DNA of 64,000 nucleotides, taken from Janthinobacterium sp. CG3. GTDB lineage: Bacteria > Pseudomonadota > Gammaproteobacteria > Burkholderiales > Burkholderiaceae_D. The notes under the pieces are model-generated. The model was not told the DNA's origin and did no database searches. It saw only the letters and a list, made by a program, of their open reading frames with translations. Shown here piece by piece: positions 1 through 8,798 of this stretch. The stretch lies in contig NZ_KB467824.1 in assembly GCF_000344615.1 (NCBI RefSeq), positions 4,305,767-4,369,766 on the forward strand, read 5' to 3'. Each line of letters opens with the position of its first letter. Positions within the stretch are counted from its first letter, which is position 1. The translations under genes and the position numbers were made by a program.

Positions 1-569
1 GCGGTGCCGCCAAAACCGATAATTTCGCGGTTCGACAGGCTGTACTCGCCGGCGCCCTGGCTGGAATACACCACTTCGGAGGTGTTGATGTTGACGATAT
101 TCAGCGTCACTTTGGCATAGGCGACCTGGGTTTTGCCACGCCCGAGAATGCCGAACAGCTGGTGGTCGCCGACTTCTTTGCGGCCGAATTCGGTGACGTC
201 GCCGGTCACGACGAAATCGGCGCCTTTAATCGACTGGGATTGTTTTTTGAAGTCGGATTCCTGCTTCAGCTCCGGCATATTATCGCGGTCCAATACATTG
301 AAGCGATTGGTTTGCTGCATGTGCGAAATCAGGATCGTTTTGGCTTGGCCGCCCAGGCGATCCACGCCGTCGGAGAAAATACCGCGCATGAAACTGGAAC
401 GGTTATCGAATTTACCGACAGAGATAAGGGCGCGCGTACCGGCGGGGGCGCGGTTCGCCGCGGCGGCGGTGGGTACCACCAGCGCTTGCGAGGTTTCAGT
501 GGCGCAGCCGGCGAGGGTGGCGGCCATCAGTGCGGCAAGCAGCAGATTGCCAAATTTGTTTTGTTTCAC
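1..569 (-). CDS. CsgG/HfaB-family outer-membrane lipoprotein (partial, 3' end outside window)
   Basis: The visible 189 codons begin with a lipoprotein signal peptide ending in the lipobox LAGC, with the lipidated Cys at residue 22. The mature part has the CsgG fold pattern: a core reading ALISVGKFDNRSSF, then NRFNVLDRDN, then GADFVVTGDVTEFG. CsgG relatives form outer-membrane secretion channels or act as periplasmic assembly lipoproteins for curli or holdfast material. GTG at 569 is preferred because GGAG lies six bases upstream. An in-frame ATG at 581 would add four residues but has no ribosome site. No curli subunit genes are visible, so the exact role is open. The gene runs off the left edge of the window. 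Confidence 0.8.
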   Translation of the reverse strand, partial: MKQNKFGNLLLAALMAATLAGCATETSQALVVPTAAAANRAPAGTRALISVGKFDNRSSFMRGIFSDGVDRLGGQAKTILISHMQQTNRFNVLDRDNMPELKQESDFKKQSQSIKGADFVVTGDVTEFGRKEVGDHQLFGILGRGKTQVAYAKVTLNIVNINTSEVVYSSQGAGEYSLSNREIIGFGGT

Positions 570-732
570 GGTAAACTCCATAAGATGTGGCATATAAAAT
601 ATTGCCATAAAAATTACGCAGCCCAGAGTCTACCGCAAATATTGCCTCATAGAAAATATTAATTTCTAAATAAAAGGAACCGTCCGCGCCGCGGCGCTGC
701 GCGCCATGGTTTCCCGACCGGGCCGCGGCAGG

Positions 733-1497
733 CTACACCAGTTTTTGCGCGATCAGCTTGGCGCGCAGGCGCTTGGCCTTTTCGACGTGGACGTCGTCGT
801 TGACGAAGACGATCTCGTCCTTGAAGCTGAGCAGCGCGCCGTCGACGCCGCCGACCGGCTCGACGCGGAAGTCGACCAGGTCCGGGTCCTTGCCCAGTTT
901 TTTCGCCAGCGGGTCGGCCACGTACACCAGCCAGCCGCCGACGTAGGGCTTGCCGGTCTCGACCGCCTCGGCGAAATCGAAGGAAAAGATGCGCGCCCTT
1001 TCCGGCTGCCAGAATTTGATCGCCTCGACGAACAGGTCGCGGATGAAACCGAAGATGTAAAACTCGGGATGCGGGAAATTCAGGTGGTCGGACGTGGGGA
1101 ACTGGATCGTCACCGTGTTGAACACTTGCTCCGAGCTCTTGCCGGCGTGGATGTTGACGGCCACCATGCCGTCCTCGGCCGAGCCGCAATTGACGAAGTT
1201 CATCTGGAAGCCGCGCCAGCCGACCGACGCCCACACCGGCGAGCCGTCCGGATTGGCGACGTTGTAGACCTGGTCGCTCACGCCGGCGTGCTTGTAGATC
1301 AGCTTGTCCAGGTTGGACAGCTTCGGACTCAGTTTGACGACCGGCTCGGACTCGTCTTCGCCGACCCATTCCATGGACTCGAACACCGGGTGGGTCTGCG
1401 CCAGGAATTCCAGGAACTCGCGCACCTTGTCGGCGTACTGGCGCAGGGTCAACGGATTGCCCTTCCAGTACAAACCCAAAACGTATTCGTCCATCAT
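733..1497 (-). CDS. Imm52-like immunity protein (orphan)
   Basis: A 254-residue soluble protein without signal peptide or membrane segment. The N-terminus (YVLGLYWKGNPLTLRQYADK), a central glycine/tryptophan-rich part and a C-terminal block (GGWLVYVADPLAKKLG, then a stretch ending in VNDDVHVEKAKRLR) resemble the Imm52 family, which neutralises polymorphic or T6SS-delivered toxins in the cytoplasm. Length fits the family (about 230-260). A GGGGAG ribosome site lies upstream of the ATG pair at 1497. No toxin, VgrG or Rhs gene is adjacent, so the cognate toxin is unknown and this may be an orphan defence gene. Family assignment is from remembered pattern, not a search. Confidence 0.6.
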   Translation of the reverse strand: MMDEYVLGLYWKGNPLTLRQYADKVREFLEFLAQTHPVFESMEWVGEDESEPVVKLSPKLSNLDKLIYKHAGVSDQVYNVANPDGSPVWASVGWRGFQMNFVNCGSAEDGMVAVNIHAGKSSEQVFNTVTIQFPTSDHLNFPHPEFYIFGFIRDLFVEAIKFWQPERARIFSFDFAEAVETGKPYVGGWLVYVADPLAKKLGKDPDLVDFRVEPVGGVDGALLSFKDEIVFVNDDVHVEKAKRLRAKLIAQKLV

Positions 1498-1567
1498 CGC
1501 ACTTCTCCCCTATTGGCACGCGCGCGCGCGCCGCCCCGCCGCATCCGCCACCATGTTGTCCGCGTGT

Positions 1568-1596
1568 ATTGTCGGACGAAATAATATTGCCGTCAA
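1568..1596 (-). promoter_or_regulatory. Sigma70-type promoter of the Imm52-like gene
   Basis: On the minus strand TTGACG (1596-1591) is followed by 17 bases and then GACAAT (1573-1568), about 70 bases before the start codon of the Imm52-like gene. The local sequence is AT-richer than its surroundings. A GC dinucleotide run (GCGCGCGCGC near 1520-1530) lies in the leader. Confidence 0.5.
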
Positions 1597-1632
1597 GAAA
1601 TGTAACGCGCCGCTCGGAATTATTCACACCGT

Positions 1633-2328
1633 CTACTCCGCCGCCGCCTCGTAGCGCCGCAAGCCCTCCAGGTCGAGCACGCGGATGCCGCCGTAGTCGA
1701 GCCGCAACAGGCCGTGCTTTTCCAGCACCTGCAGGGCCTGGTTGGCGCGCTGGCGGGACGAACCCGACAGCAAACCGACCTCTTCCTGCGAAATCTGCAC
1801 CAGTTGTTCAATCCCCGGATACAGGTGCGAATGGAACATCGACGCCAGGCAGCGCGCCACCCGGGTGTTGAGGTCGAGCAGGCGCTCGTTTTCAACCATG
1901 CCGATGAACTGGCCGAGCCGTTCGTTCAGTTGCATCAGCAAAAACCGCGTGAACGGCAGGCTGGTGTCGAGCAGCCAGTGGAAGGTGGCCGCCGGCATGC
2001 GCGCGATGCGGCTGTCGCGCAGCGCCATCGCGTCGTATTTGCGCAGCTCGTTCTTCAGCAGCGAGCCTTCGCCGAACCAGCCGCCGGGCGGCACGCCGGT
2101 GAAGGTCACGCTCTTGCCGCAGGGCGAGAAATTATTCATTTTGACCATGCCGCCGACGATGCCGATCCAGTTGTCCACCACCTCGCCCTTGCGGCAGACG
2201 AAGCCGCCCTTCGGCACGAAGGTCTCGAAGGTATCGGCCTCGACGCGCGCCATTTGCCCCGGGGTCAGCGTGCGCGCCCAGATGGCCGCGCGCAGCGCCT
2301 CTTGCAAACTTGTTTCAGTCGATATCAT
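1633..2328 (-). CDS. Crp/Fnr-family transcriptional regulator
   Basis: A 231-residue protein with an N-terminal cyclic-nucleotide-binding beta-barrel (GGFVCRKGEVVDNWIGIVGG and GGWFGEGSLL), a dimerisation helix and a C-terminal winged helix-turn-helix (ISQEEVGLLSGSSRQRANQA). The four N-terminal cysteines of Fnr are missing, so oxygen sensing through an iron-sulfur cluster is unlikely. The start at 2328 is chosen over an upstream in-frame ATG at 2388 because that extension has no family similarity. It is divergent from the acyl-CoA ligase/LIV transporter operon at 2483, so control of that operon is a reasonable inference. An imperfect palindrome, GGGGCAAATGTCCCC, lies in the shared spacer near 2352-2366 and could be an operator. 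Confidence 0.85.
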   Translation of the reverse strand: MISTETSLQEALRAAIWARTLTPGQMARVEADTFETFVPKGGFVCRKGEVVDNWIGIVGGMVKMNNFSPCGKSVTFTGVPPGGWFGEGSLLKNELRKYDAMALRDSRIARMPAATFHWLLDTSLPFTRFLLMQLNERLGQFIGMVENERLLDLNTRVARCLASMFHSHLYPGIEQLVQISQEEVGLLSGSSRQRANQALQVLEKHGLLRLDYGGIRVLDLEGLRRYEAAAE

Positions 2329-2482
2329 TGTGCAACGCAGCATGGAAAGTGGGGCAAATGTCCCCGAAAAGACAACACGGCGGACCAACGCAAGCTAATA
2401 TCATCACACAAAAACACGAACCATTGCGCGCCTTACCGCTCAGGCGGCGCCGCTCTGGAACAAAAGCAACAGGGAGACGCTG

Positions 2483-4441
2483 GTGCAGACATTTGAAGTG
2501 GCGACAACGCAGACTTTCCCCCTCCGTCTATTGGAGCATGGGAAGGTACGGCCGGGCAAGCCCGCGTTCAGGGAAAAGCACCTGGGCATCTGGCAGAGCT
2601 GGAGTTGGGCCGAGGTCAACGACGAGGTGCGGGCGCTGGCCTGCGGCCTGGCCGCGCTCGGCTTTGGCCGCGGCATGCACCTGGCCATCGTCGGCGACAA
2701 TCGGCCGCGCCTGTACTGGGCGATGCTGGCGGCGCAGTGCCTCGGCGGCGTGCCGGTGCCGCTGTACCAGGACGCCCCGGCGGCCGACATGGCCTACGTG
2801 CTGGACAACGCCGACATCGCCTACGCCATCGTCGAGGACCAGGAGCAGGTCGACAAGCTGCAGGAAGTGAAGCAGTGGTACGCCGGCGTGCGCCACGTCG
2901 TCTTCGACGACGAGCGCGGCATGCGCCACTACCACCAGCGCGAGCTGCTCTCCTTCGCCGCGCTGCAGCAACTGGGGCGCGCCTACGACCGCGAGCACCC
3001 CGGCTTCTTCGACGCGGCGGTGGCGGCCGGCGCCGGCGCCGACACCGCCATCATCCTGTACACCTCCGGCACCACCGGCAAGCCCAAGGGCGTGTGCCAG
3101 AGCCACGCCGCGCTGCTGGCGGCCGGCCGCGGCGGCGTCGAGTTCGACCGCCTCGGCGAGGACGAGGACATCCTGTCCTACCTGCCGATGGCCTGGGTCG
3201 GCGACTGCCTGTTTTCGCTGGCGCAGGCGATGGTGGCCGGCTTCACCGTCAACTGCCCGGAGTCCGGCGACACGGTGATGATCGACATGCGCGAAATCGG
3301 CCCGACCTGCTACTTCGCGCCGCCGCGGGTGTTTGAAAACATGCTCACCAGCGTGATGATACGCATGGAGGACGCCGGCGCCATGAAGCGGCGCATGTTC
3401 CGCCACTTCATGGCGGTGGCCAAGCGCTGCGGCGCCGACATCCTCGACGGCAAGGCGGTGCCGGCGCGCGACCGCCTGGCCTACGGCCTCGGCCGGCTGC
3501 TGGTGTACGGCCCGCTGAAGAACGTGCTGGGCCTGTCGCGGGTGCGCGTGGCCTACACCGCCGGCGCCGCCATCGGCCCCGACCTGTTCCGCTTCTACCG
3601 CTCCATCGGCGTCAACCTGAAGCAGTTGTACGGCTCCACCGAAACCTGCGCCTACGTCTGCCTGCAACCGGACGGCAACATCAAGTTCGACAGCGTCGGC
3701 CTGCCGGCGCCCGGCGTCGAGGTCAAGCTGGCCGCCAACGGCGAGGTGCTGGTCAAGTCGCCGGCCACCATGAGCGGCTACTACAAGCGGCCCGACGCCA
3801 CCGCCGAGGTGATCGACGCCGACGGCTACTTCCACACCGGCGACGCCGGCCTGTTCGACGCCCAGGGCCACTTGAAGATCATCGACCGCGCCGCCGACGT
3901 CGGACGCATGAACGACGGCGCCATCTTCGCGCCGAACTACATCGAAAACAAGCTCAAGTTCTTCCCCTTCGTCAAGGAGGTGGTCGCCTTCGGCCACGCC
4001 CGCGACCAGGTCTGCGCCTTCGTCAACATCGACATCGAGGCGGTCGGCAACTGGTCGGAGCGGCGCGGCATCGCCTACGCCGGCTACACCGACCTGGCCG
4101 CGCACGAGCAGACCTACGCGCTGGTGCGCGACTGCATCGAGCAGGTCAACCTGGAGCTGGCCGGCGAGGCGCTGATGGCCGGCACGCAGATCCACCGCTT
4201 CCTGGTGCTGCACAAGGAACTCGACCCGGACGACGACGAGCTGACCCGCACGCGCAAGGTGCGCCGCGCATTCATCGCCGAGAAGTACGCCGCGCTGATC
4301 GACGCGCTGTACCAGGGCAAGGCCTCGCAGTTCATCGAGATCCAGGTGAAGTTCGAGGACGGCCGCGTCGGCGTCAGCAGCGCCGACCTGAAAATCTGGG
4401 ACAGCAAGACCTTCCCGGCCATCGCAACAGCAGCGGCATGA
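2483..4441 (+). CDS. AMP-dependent long-chain acyl-CoA synthetase (FadD-like)
   Basis: A 652-residue adenylate-forming enzyme. The P-loop motif YTSGTTGKPKG is at residues 193-203. It is followed by the adenine-binding YGSTET block, the TGD motif (FHTGDAGLFDAQG) and a C-terminal domain resembling bacterial long-chain fatty-acid CoA ligases and their AMP-binding relatives. It would activate a carboxylic acid to its CoA thioester with ATP. The start is GTG with AGGGAGA five bases upstream. It opens an operon that continues with a LIV-type ABC importer, so the acid is probably imported by that system. The stop codon lies directly before the next gene's start region. The substrate cannot be read from the sequence. 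Confidence 0.88.
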   Translation: MQTFEVATTQTFPLRLLEHGKVRPGKPAFREKHLGIWQSWSWAEVNDEVRALACGLAALGFGRGMHLAIVGDNRPRLYWAMLAAQCLGGVPVPLYQDAPAADMAYVLDNADIAYAIVEDQEQVDKLQEVKQWYAGVRHVVFDDERGMRHYHQRELLSFAALQQLGRAYDREHPGFFDAAVAAGAGADTAIILYTSGTTGKPKGVCQSHAALLAAGRGGVEFDRLGEDEDILSYLPMAWVGDCLFSLAQAMVAGFTVNCPESGDTVMIDMREIGPTCYFAPPRVFENMLTSVMIRMEDAGAMKRRMFRHFMAVAKRCGADILDGKAVPARDRLAYGLGRLLVYGPLKNVLGLSRVRVAYTAGAAIGPDLFRFYRSIGVNLKQLYGSTETCAYVCLQPDGNIKFDSVGLPAPGVEVKLAANGEVLVKSPATMSGYYKRPDATAEVIDADGYFHTGDAGLFDAQGHLKIIDRAADVGRMNDGAIFAPNYIENKLKFFPFVKEVVAFGHARDQVCAFVNIDIEAVGNWSERRGIAYAGYTDLAAHEQTYALVRDCIEQVNLELAGEALMAGTQIHRFLVLHKELDPDDDELTRTRKVRRAFIAEKYAALIDALYQGKASQFIEIQVKFEDGRVGVSSADLKIWDSKTFPAIATAAA

Positions 4442-4455
4442 CGGAGAGCGACACC

Positions 4456-5271
4456 ATGTTAATGAACGAACCCGACACCCGTTTCGGCGCCGCCCGCCAG
4501 AGCGGCCCGGTGATCCTGGAATTGAACAACATTTCGCTGTCGTTCGGCGGCGTCAAGGCGCTGACCGACATCTCCTTCGACGTGCGCAAGCACGAGATCC
4601 GCGCCATCATCGGCCCGAACGGCGCCGGCAAAAGCTCGATGCTGAACGTGATCAACGGCGTCTACCGGCCGCAGCGGGGCTCGATCCTCTACCGCGGCGA
4701 GCAGCGCAAGAACATGGACTGCTACACGGCGGCCAAGTCCGGCATCGCCCGCACCTTCCAGAACATCGCGCTGTTCAAGGGCATGACGGTGCTCGACAAC
4801 ATCATGACGGGGCGCAACCTGAAGATGAGCTCGCATTTCCTGCTGCAGGCGCTGTACTGGGGCCCGGCGCGGCGCGAGGAAATCGCCCACCGCGAAAAGG
4901 CCGAGCAGATCATCGACTTCCTGGAAATCCAGGCGATCCGCAAGACGCCGGTCGGGCGCCTGCCGTACGGGCTGCAAAAGCGCGTCGAGCTGGGCCGGGC
5001 GCTGGCGGCCGAGCCGGAGATCCTGCTGCTGGACGAACCGATGGCCGGCATGAACGTCGAAGAAAAACAGGACATGTGCCGCTTCATCCTCGACGTCAAC
5101 GACCAGTTCGGCACCACCATTGTCCTCATCGAGCACGACATGGGCGTGGTGATGGACATCTCGGACCGCGTGGTGGTGCTCGACTACGGCAAGAAGATCG
5201 GCGACGGCACCCCCGACGAGGTGCGCGGCAACCGGGACGTCATCAACGCCTATCTCGGCACCACGCATTAA
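4456..5271 (+). CDS. LIV-type ABC transporter ATP-binding protein (LivG-like)
   Basis: A 271-residue cytoplasmic ATPase. Walker A GPNGAGKSS falls about 55 residues in, followed by the Q-loop, a variant signature LPYGLQKR, Walker B ILLLDEP and the H-loop VLIEHDMGVV. The LivG-specific insert and the closing sequence with NAYLGT are present. It energises import with the LivH/LivM-like permeases downstream. ATG 4456 is preferred because GGAG lies nine bases upstream. An ATG at 4438 would overlap the ligase stop codon (ATGA) and add six residues but has no ribosome site. Confidence 0.88.
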   Translation: MLMNEPDTRFGAARQSGPVILELNNISLSFGGVKALTDISFDVRKHEIRAIIGPNGAGKSSMLNVINGVYRPQRGSILYRGEQRKNMDCYTAAKSGIARTFQNIALFKGMTVLDNIMTGRNLKMSSHFLLQALYWGPARREEIAHREKAEQIIDFLEIQAIRKTPVGRLPYGLQKRVELGRALAAEPEILLLDEPMAGMNVEEKQDMCRFILDVNDQFGTTIVLIEHDMGVVMDISDRVVVLDYGKKIGDGTPDEVRGNRDVINAYLGTTH

Positions 5272-5280
5272 GGGACGCAG

Positions 5281-6183
5281 ATGAACATCAATTTTTTCTT
5301 CGAAGTGCTGATCGGCGGCCTGCTGTCGGGCGTCATGTACGCGCTGGTGGCGATCGGCTTCGTGCTGATCTACAAGGCCTCCGGCGTGTTCAACTTCGCC
5401 CAGGGCGCGATGGTGTTTTTCGCCGCCCTCACCTGCGTCGGCATCATCGACAAATTCGGCGCCCCGTTGTGGCTGGCGATCCCGCTGACCATCGCCGTGA
5501 TGGTCGCGCTCGGCCTGGCGATCGAGCGGGTGGTGCTGCGCCCGCTGGTGAACCAGCCCGAGATCACGCTGTTCATGGCCACCATCGGCCTGGCCTTCTT
5601 CATCGAGGGCCTGGCGCAGCTGATGTGGGGCTCGCAGGTGCACAAGCTGGAGCTGCCGATCGAGGACGTGCCGATCCAGTACCTGATGGACAAGCTCAAC
5701 ATCATCGTCTCGCAGTTCGACGTGGTGGCGGCGGCCATCTGCGCGCTGCTGGTGACGGCGCTGGCGCTGCTGTTCTCGAAGACCAAGGTGGGCCGGGCGC
5801 TGCGCGCGGTGGCCGACGACCACCAGGCCGCGCTGGCCGTGGGCATTCCGCTGCAACGCATCTGGGCGGTGGTGTGGTCGGTGGCCGGGCTGGTGGCGCT
5901 GGTGGCGGGCCTGCTGTGGGGCGCCCGCAACGGCGTCCAGTTCGCGCTGACCTTCATCGCGCTGAAGGCGCTGCCGGTGCTGATCCTGGGCGGTTTCACC
6001 TCGGTGCCGGGCGCCATCGTCGGCGGCCTGATCATCGGCGCCTCGGAAAAGCTGGCCGAGGTATACCTGGGGCCGCTGGTCGGCGGCGGCATCGAAGGCT
6101 GGTTCCCGTACGTGCTGGCGCTGCTGTTCCTGCTGGTGCGCCCGGAGGGCCTGTTCGGCGAAAAAATCATCCGCCGGATATAA
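5281..6183 (+). CDS. LIV-type ABC transporter permease (LivH-like)
   Basis: A 300-residue inner-membrane permease with about eight hydrophobic segments and the LivH pattern: a start of the type FFEVLIGGLLSGVMYALVA, then KASGVFNFAQGAMV, the ATPase-contact loop GRALRAVADDHQAALAVGI and a late GGFTSVPGAIVGGLIIG. It pairs with the LivM-like gene to form the translocation pore. It starts nine bases after the LivG-like stop, which indicates one transcript. Confidence 0.9.
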   Translation: MNINFFFEVLIGGLLSGVMYALVAIGFVLIYKASGVFNFAQGAMVFFAALTCVGIIDKFGAPLWLAIPLTIAVMVALGLAIERVVLRPLVNQPEITLFMATIGLAFFIEGLAQLMWGSQVHKLELPIEDVPIQYLMDKLNIIVSQFDVVAAAICALLVTALALLFSKTKVGRALRAVADDHQAALAVGIPLQRIWAVVWSVAGLVALVAGLLWGARNGVQFALTFIALKALPVLILGGFTSVPGAIVGGLIIGASEKLAEVYLGPLVGGGIEGWFPYVLALLFLLVRPEGLFGEKIIRRI

Positions 6184-6214
6184 CGGCGGCGGCGACATTG
6201 CGGCCCGAGCAAAC

Positions 6215-6252
6215 GTGGGTCGGGTTGGCGCGCACCGCGCGCGTAAGCCGAC
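6215..6252. repeat. Dispersed GTAGGTCGG-family repeat (copy 1, degenerate)
   Basis: Reads GTGGGTCGGG, a GC-rich middle, and GTAAGCCGAC. The outer arms are complementary and match the other family copies in the window. It sits in the 111-base gap between the LivH-like and LivM-like genes, inside an operon. Confidence 0.6.
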
Positions 6253-6294
6253 AATGCTGGCGCCGACGGCACCAGCTATTCACCAAGGACAAAA

Positions 6295-7353
6295 ATGATC
6301 TACCGCGAAGCAGGACAATTCAAGACCAGCTACCAGGCCGACAACCAGATCTTCCCGATCCGCCAGGACCGCATCGCCCTGACCGCCACGCTGGCCGTGG
6401 CGCTGCTGGCGCTGCCGCTGCTGGCCTCGCCCTACACGCTGTCGGCGATCATGATCCCCTTCCTGATCTTCGCCTTGGCCGCGCTCGGCCTGAACATCCT
6501 GACCGGCTACTGCGGCCAGCTGTCGCTGGGCAGCGCCGCCTTCATGGCGGTGGGCGCCTTCGCCTCCTATAACTTCGTCGCGCGCATGCCCGGCATGCCG
6601 ATCCTGCTGGCCTTCGTGCTGGGCGGCCTGTGCGCGGCCATGGTCGGCATCGCCTTTGGCCTGCCGTCGCTGCGCATCCGCGGCTTCTACCTGGCGGCGT
6701 CGACGCTGGCCACGCAGTTCTTCGTGGTCTGGTGCCTGACCAAGATCCCCTACCTGACCAACTACAGCAGCTCCGGCGTGATCACGGCGCAGAAAATCGC
6801 CATCCTCGGCTACCGGTTCGACAGCCCGGCCAGCAAATACCTGCTGGTGCTGGCGATCGTCGCGACGATGGCGCTGCTGGCCAAGAACATGATCCGCTCC
6901 AACGTCGGGCGCTCCTGGATGGCGGTGCGCGACATGGACATGGCGGCCGAGGTGATCGGCTTCCGGCCGATGCGCACCAAGCTGCTGGCCTTCGCCGTCA
7001 GCTCGTTTTACTGCGGCGTGGCCGGCGCGCTGTACGCCTACGCCTACCTCGGCACCGTCGAGCCGGAAGCCTACAACCTCGACCTGTCGTTCCGCATCCT
7101 GTTCATGATCATCATCGGCGGCGTCGGCTCTATCCTCGGCTCCTTCCTGGGCGCCGCCTTCATCGTGCTGCTGCCGATCTTCCTCAACATCCTGGCGCAC
7201 GCGCTGTCGCTGCCGACCAACGTGGCCTCGAACCTGGAGCTGATGGTGTTCGGCGCCCTGATTATCTTTTTCTTGATCGTCGAGCCGCACGGCCTGGCGC
7301 GTTTGTGGCAAATAGGTAAAGAGAAACTGCGTCTGTGGCCGTTCCCGCACTAA
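6295..7353 (+). CDS. LIV-type ABC transporter permease (LivM-like)
   Basis: A 352-residue permease. It has an N-terminal soluble stretch of about 25 residues and then eight to ten membrane segments. The LivM hallmarks are LNILTGYCGQLSLGSAAFMA, the cytoplasmic loop GRSWMAVRDMDMAAEVIG and IIIGGVGSILGSFLGAAFI. It completes the pore with the LivH-like protein. It is separated from LivH by a 111-base gap that holds a dispersed repeat, but orientation and context still point to one operon. Confidence 0.9.
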   Translation: MIYREAGQFKTSYQADNQIFPIRQDRIALTATLAVALLALPLLASPYTLSAIMIPFLIFALAALGLNILTGYCGQLSLGSAAFMAVGAFASYNFVARMPGMPILLAFVLGGLCAAMVGIAFGLPSLRIRGFYLAASTLATQFFVVWCLTKIPYLTNYSSSGVITAQKIAILGYRFDSPASKYLLVLAIVATMALLAKNMIRSNVGRSWMAVRDMDMAAEVIGFRPMRTKLLAFAVSSFYCGVAGALYAYAYLGTVEPEAYNLDLSFRILFMIIIGGVGSILGSFLGAAFIVLLPIFLNILAHALSLPTNVASNLELMVFGALIIFFLIVEPHGLARLWQIGKEKLRLWPFPH

Positions 7354-7420
7354 GAACCAGCGCGCGGAGCGACCCGGAACGCGGTCGAATGTTTGGATGT
7401 ATCTACTTGGAGAAGACACA

Positions 7421-8734
7421 ATGAAAAGCGTCAAAACACTGTTGTTCAGCGCCGCCGTCGCCAGCGCCGCCATGGGTATCGCCGGCAGCGCGCTGGCGGA
7501 CGACCAGTTCATCGCGCTGCCGTCGTACCGGGTCGGCCCGTACGCGGCCGGCGGCTCCGGCTTTTTCGGCGGCATCATCGACTACTTCAACCTGGTCAAC
7601 CTGTCCGGCGGCGTCAACGGCGTCAAGATCAGTTGGGAGGAATGCGAAACCGAGTACAACCCCTCGCGCGGCATCGAATGCTATGAACGCCTGAAAACCA
7701 AGAACGGCGGCGCCACCCTGGTCGAGCCGCTGTCGACCGGCGTCGCCTACGGCATCCTGGACCGCATCGCCCAGGACAAGATCCCGATGACGACGATAGG
7801 CTACGGCCGCTCCGACGCCGCCAACGGCAAGACCTTCCCCTACGTCTTCCCGCTCATCGCCAGCTACTGGAACCAGGCCGCCGGCATGGTCAAGTACCTG
7901 GGCGACAAGAGCGGCGGCATGGACAAGCTGAAGGGTAAAAAAATCGTCCACCTATACCACGACTCGGCCTTCGGCAAGGAGCCGCTGCCGGTGCTGGAGG
8001 CGCAGGCCAGGCAGTACGGCTTCGAGCTGGTGAAGATCGCGGTGGCGCCGCCGGGCAGCGAGCAGCAATCGCAGTGGTTGCAGATCCGCCAGGCCAATCC
8101 CGACTACGTGATTCTGTGGGGCTGGGGCGTGATGAACTCGGTGGCCATCAAGACCGCGCAGCGCAACGGCTTCCCGCGCGAGAAGATGCTGGGCGTCTGG
8201 TGGGCCGGTTCGGAGGAGGACACCATCCCGTCCGGCGACGCCGCCAAGGGCTACAGCACGATGACCTTCAACACGCCGGGCACCTACCCGGTAATCGAGG
8301 ACATCCGCAAAAAACTCTACGCCGCCGGCAAGGGCAACCTGGCCGACCAGTCGCGCGTCAACTCGGTCTACCACATGCGCGGCGTCACCGCCGGCATCCT
8401 GTGGATCGAGGCCATCCGCACCGCCCAGGAACGCTTCGGCAAGGGCAAGGCGATGACCGGCGAGCAGGTGCGCTGGGGCCTGGAAAACCTCAACGTCGAC
8501 GACGCGCGGCAGAAGGCGATCGGCGCGCTGGGCATGTTCCCGCCGGTGAAAACCAGTTGCGACGACCATGAAGGCTCGGGCGCGGTGAAGGTGCAGCAGT
8601 GGGACGGCAAAAAGTGGAACGCCATCACGCCGAACTGGATCGTTGGCGACAAGGCGCTGACGCGCAAGCTGGTGGACGAGTCGGCGGCCAAATACGCGGC
8701 CGAAAAAGGCATCACCCCGGCCTGCCTGAAGTAG
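7421..8734 (+). CDS. ABC transporter periplasmic substrate-binding protein (LivK/Peripla_BP_6 type)
   Basis: A 437-residue exported binding protein. A Sec signal peptide (MKSVKTLLFSAAV, cleavage near AGSALA-DD) precedes a type I periplasmic-binding fold of the branched-chain amino-acid/aromatic class. It is longer than LivK of E. coli and carries PSYRVGPYAAGGSGFFGGI near the N-terminus, as in binding proteins linked to acyl-CoA ligases. The start at 7421 is chosen because GGAGAAG lies just upstream and the signal peptide begins there. An upstream ATG at 7397 would spoil the signal. Substrate is unknown; the flanking CoA ligases suggest an organic acid. Confidence 0.88.
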   Translation: MKSVKTLLFSAAVASAAMGIAGSALADDQFIALPSYRVGPYAAGGSGFFGGIIDYFNLVNLSGGVNGVKISWEECETEYNPSRGIECYERLKTKNGGATLVEPLSTGVAYGILDRIAQDKIPMTTIGYGRSDAANGKTFPYVFPLIASYWNQAAGMVKYLGDKSGGMDKLKGKKIVHLYHDSAFGKEPLPVLEAQARQYGFELVKIAVAPPGSEQQSQWLQIRQANPDYVILWGWGVMNSVAIKTAQRNGFPREKMLGVWWAGSEEDTIPSGDAAKGYSTMTFNTPGTYPVIEDIRKKLYAAGKGNLADQSRVNSVYHMRGVTAGILWIEAIRTAQERFGKGKAMTGEQVRWGLENLNVDDARQKAIGALGMFPPVKTSCDDHEGSGAVKVQQWDGKKWNAITPNWIVGDKALTRKLVDESAAKYAAEKGITPACLK

Positions 8735-8755
8735 GCGCCAGCGGGCCGTTGGCGC
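8735..8755 (+). promoter_or_regulatory. Short hairpin directly after the binding-protein gene
   Basis: GCGCCA (8735-8740) and TGGCGC (8750-8755) can pair around a nine-base loop, beginning at the base after the stop codon. There is no T-run, so it is more likely a processing or 3'-end-stabilising structure than a strong terminator. Similar placement is seen after the other two binding-protein genes of the window. Confidence 0.4.
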
Positions 8756-8798
8756 GCGCGCCCGCGGCCCCCCACCGTCCCAACAACGAAAAACAGCC

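Noticed and set aside
659..1627. 322-residue minus-strand frame overlapping the Imm52-like gene
   Set aside because: Arginine- and glycine-rich shadow of the true gene in another frame; no domain pattern.
2528..4213. 561-residue minus-strand frame opposite the acyl-CoA ligase
   Set aside because: High-GC antisense frame with V/A/D/H-rich low-complexity composition; the plus-strand ligase has clear motifs.
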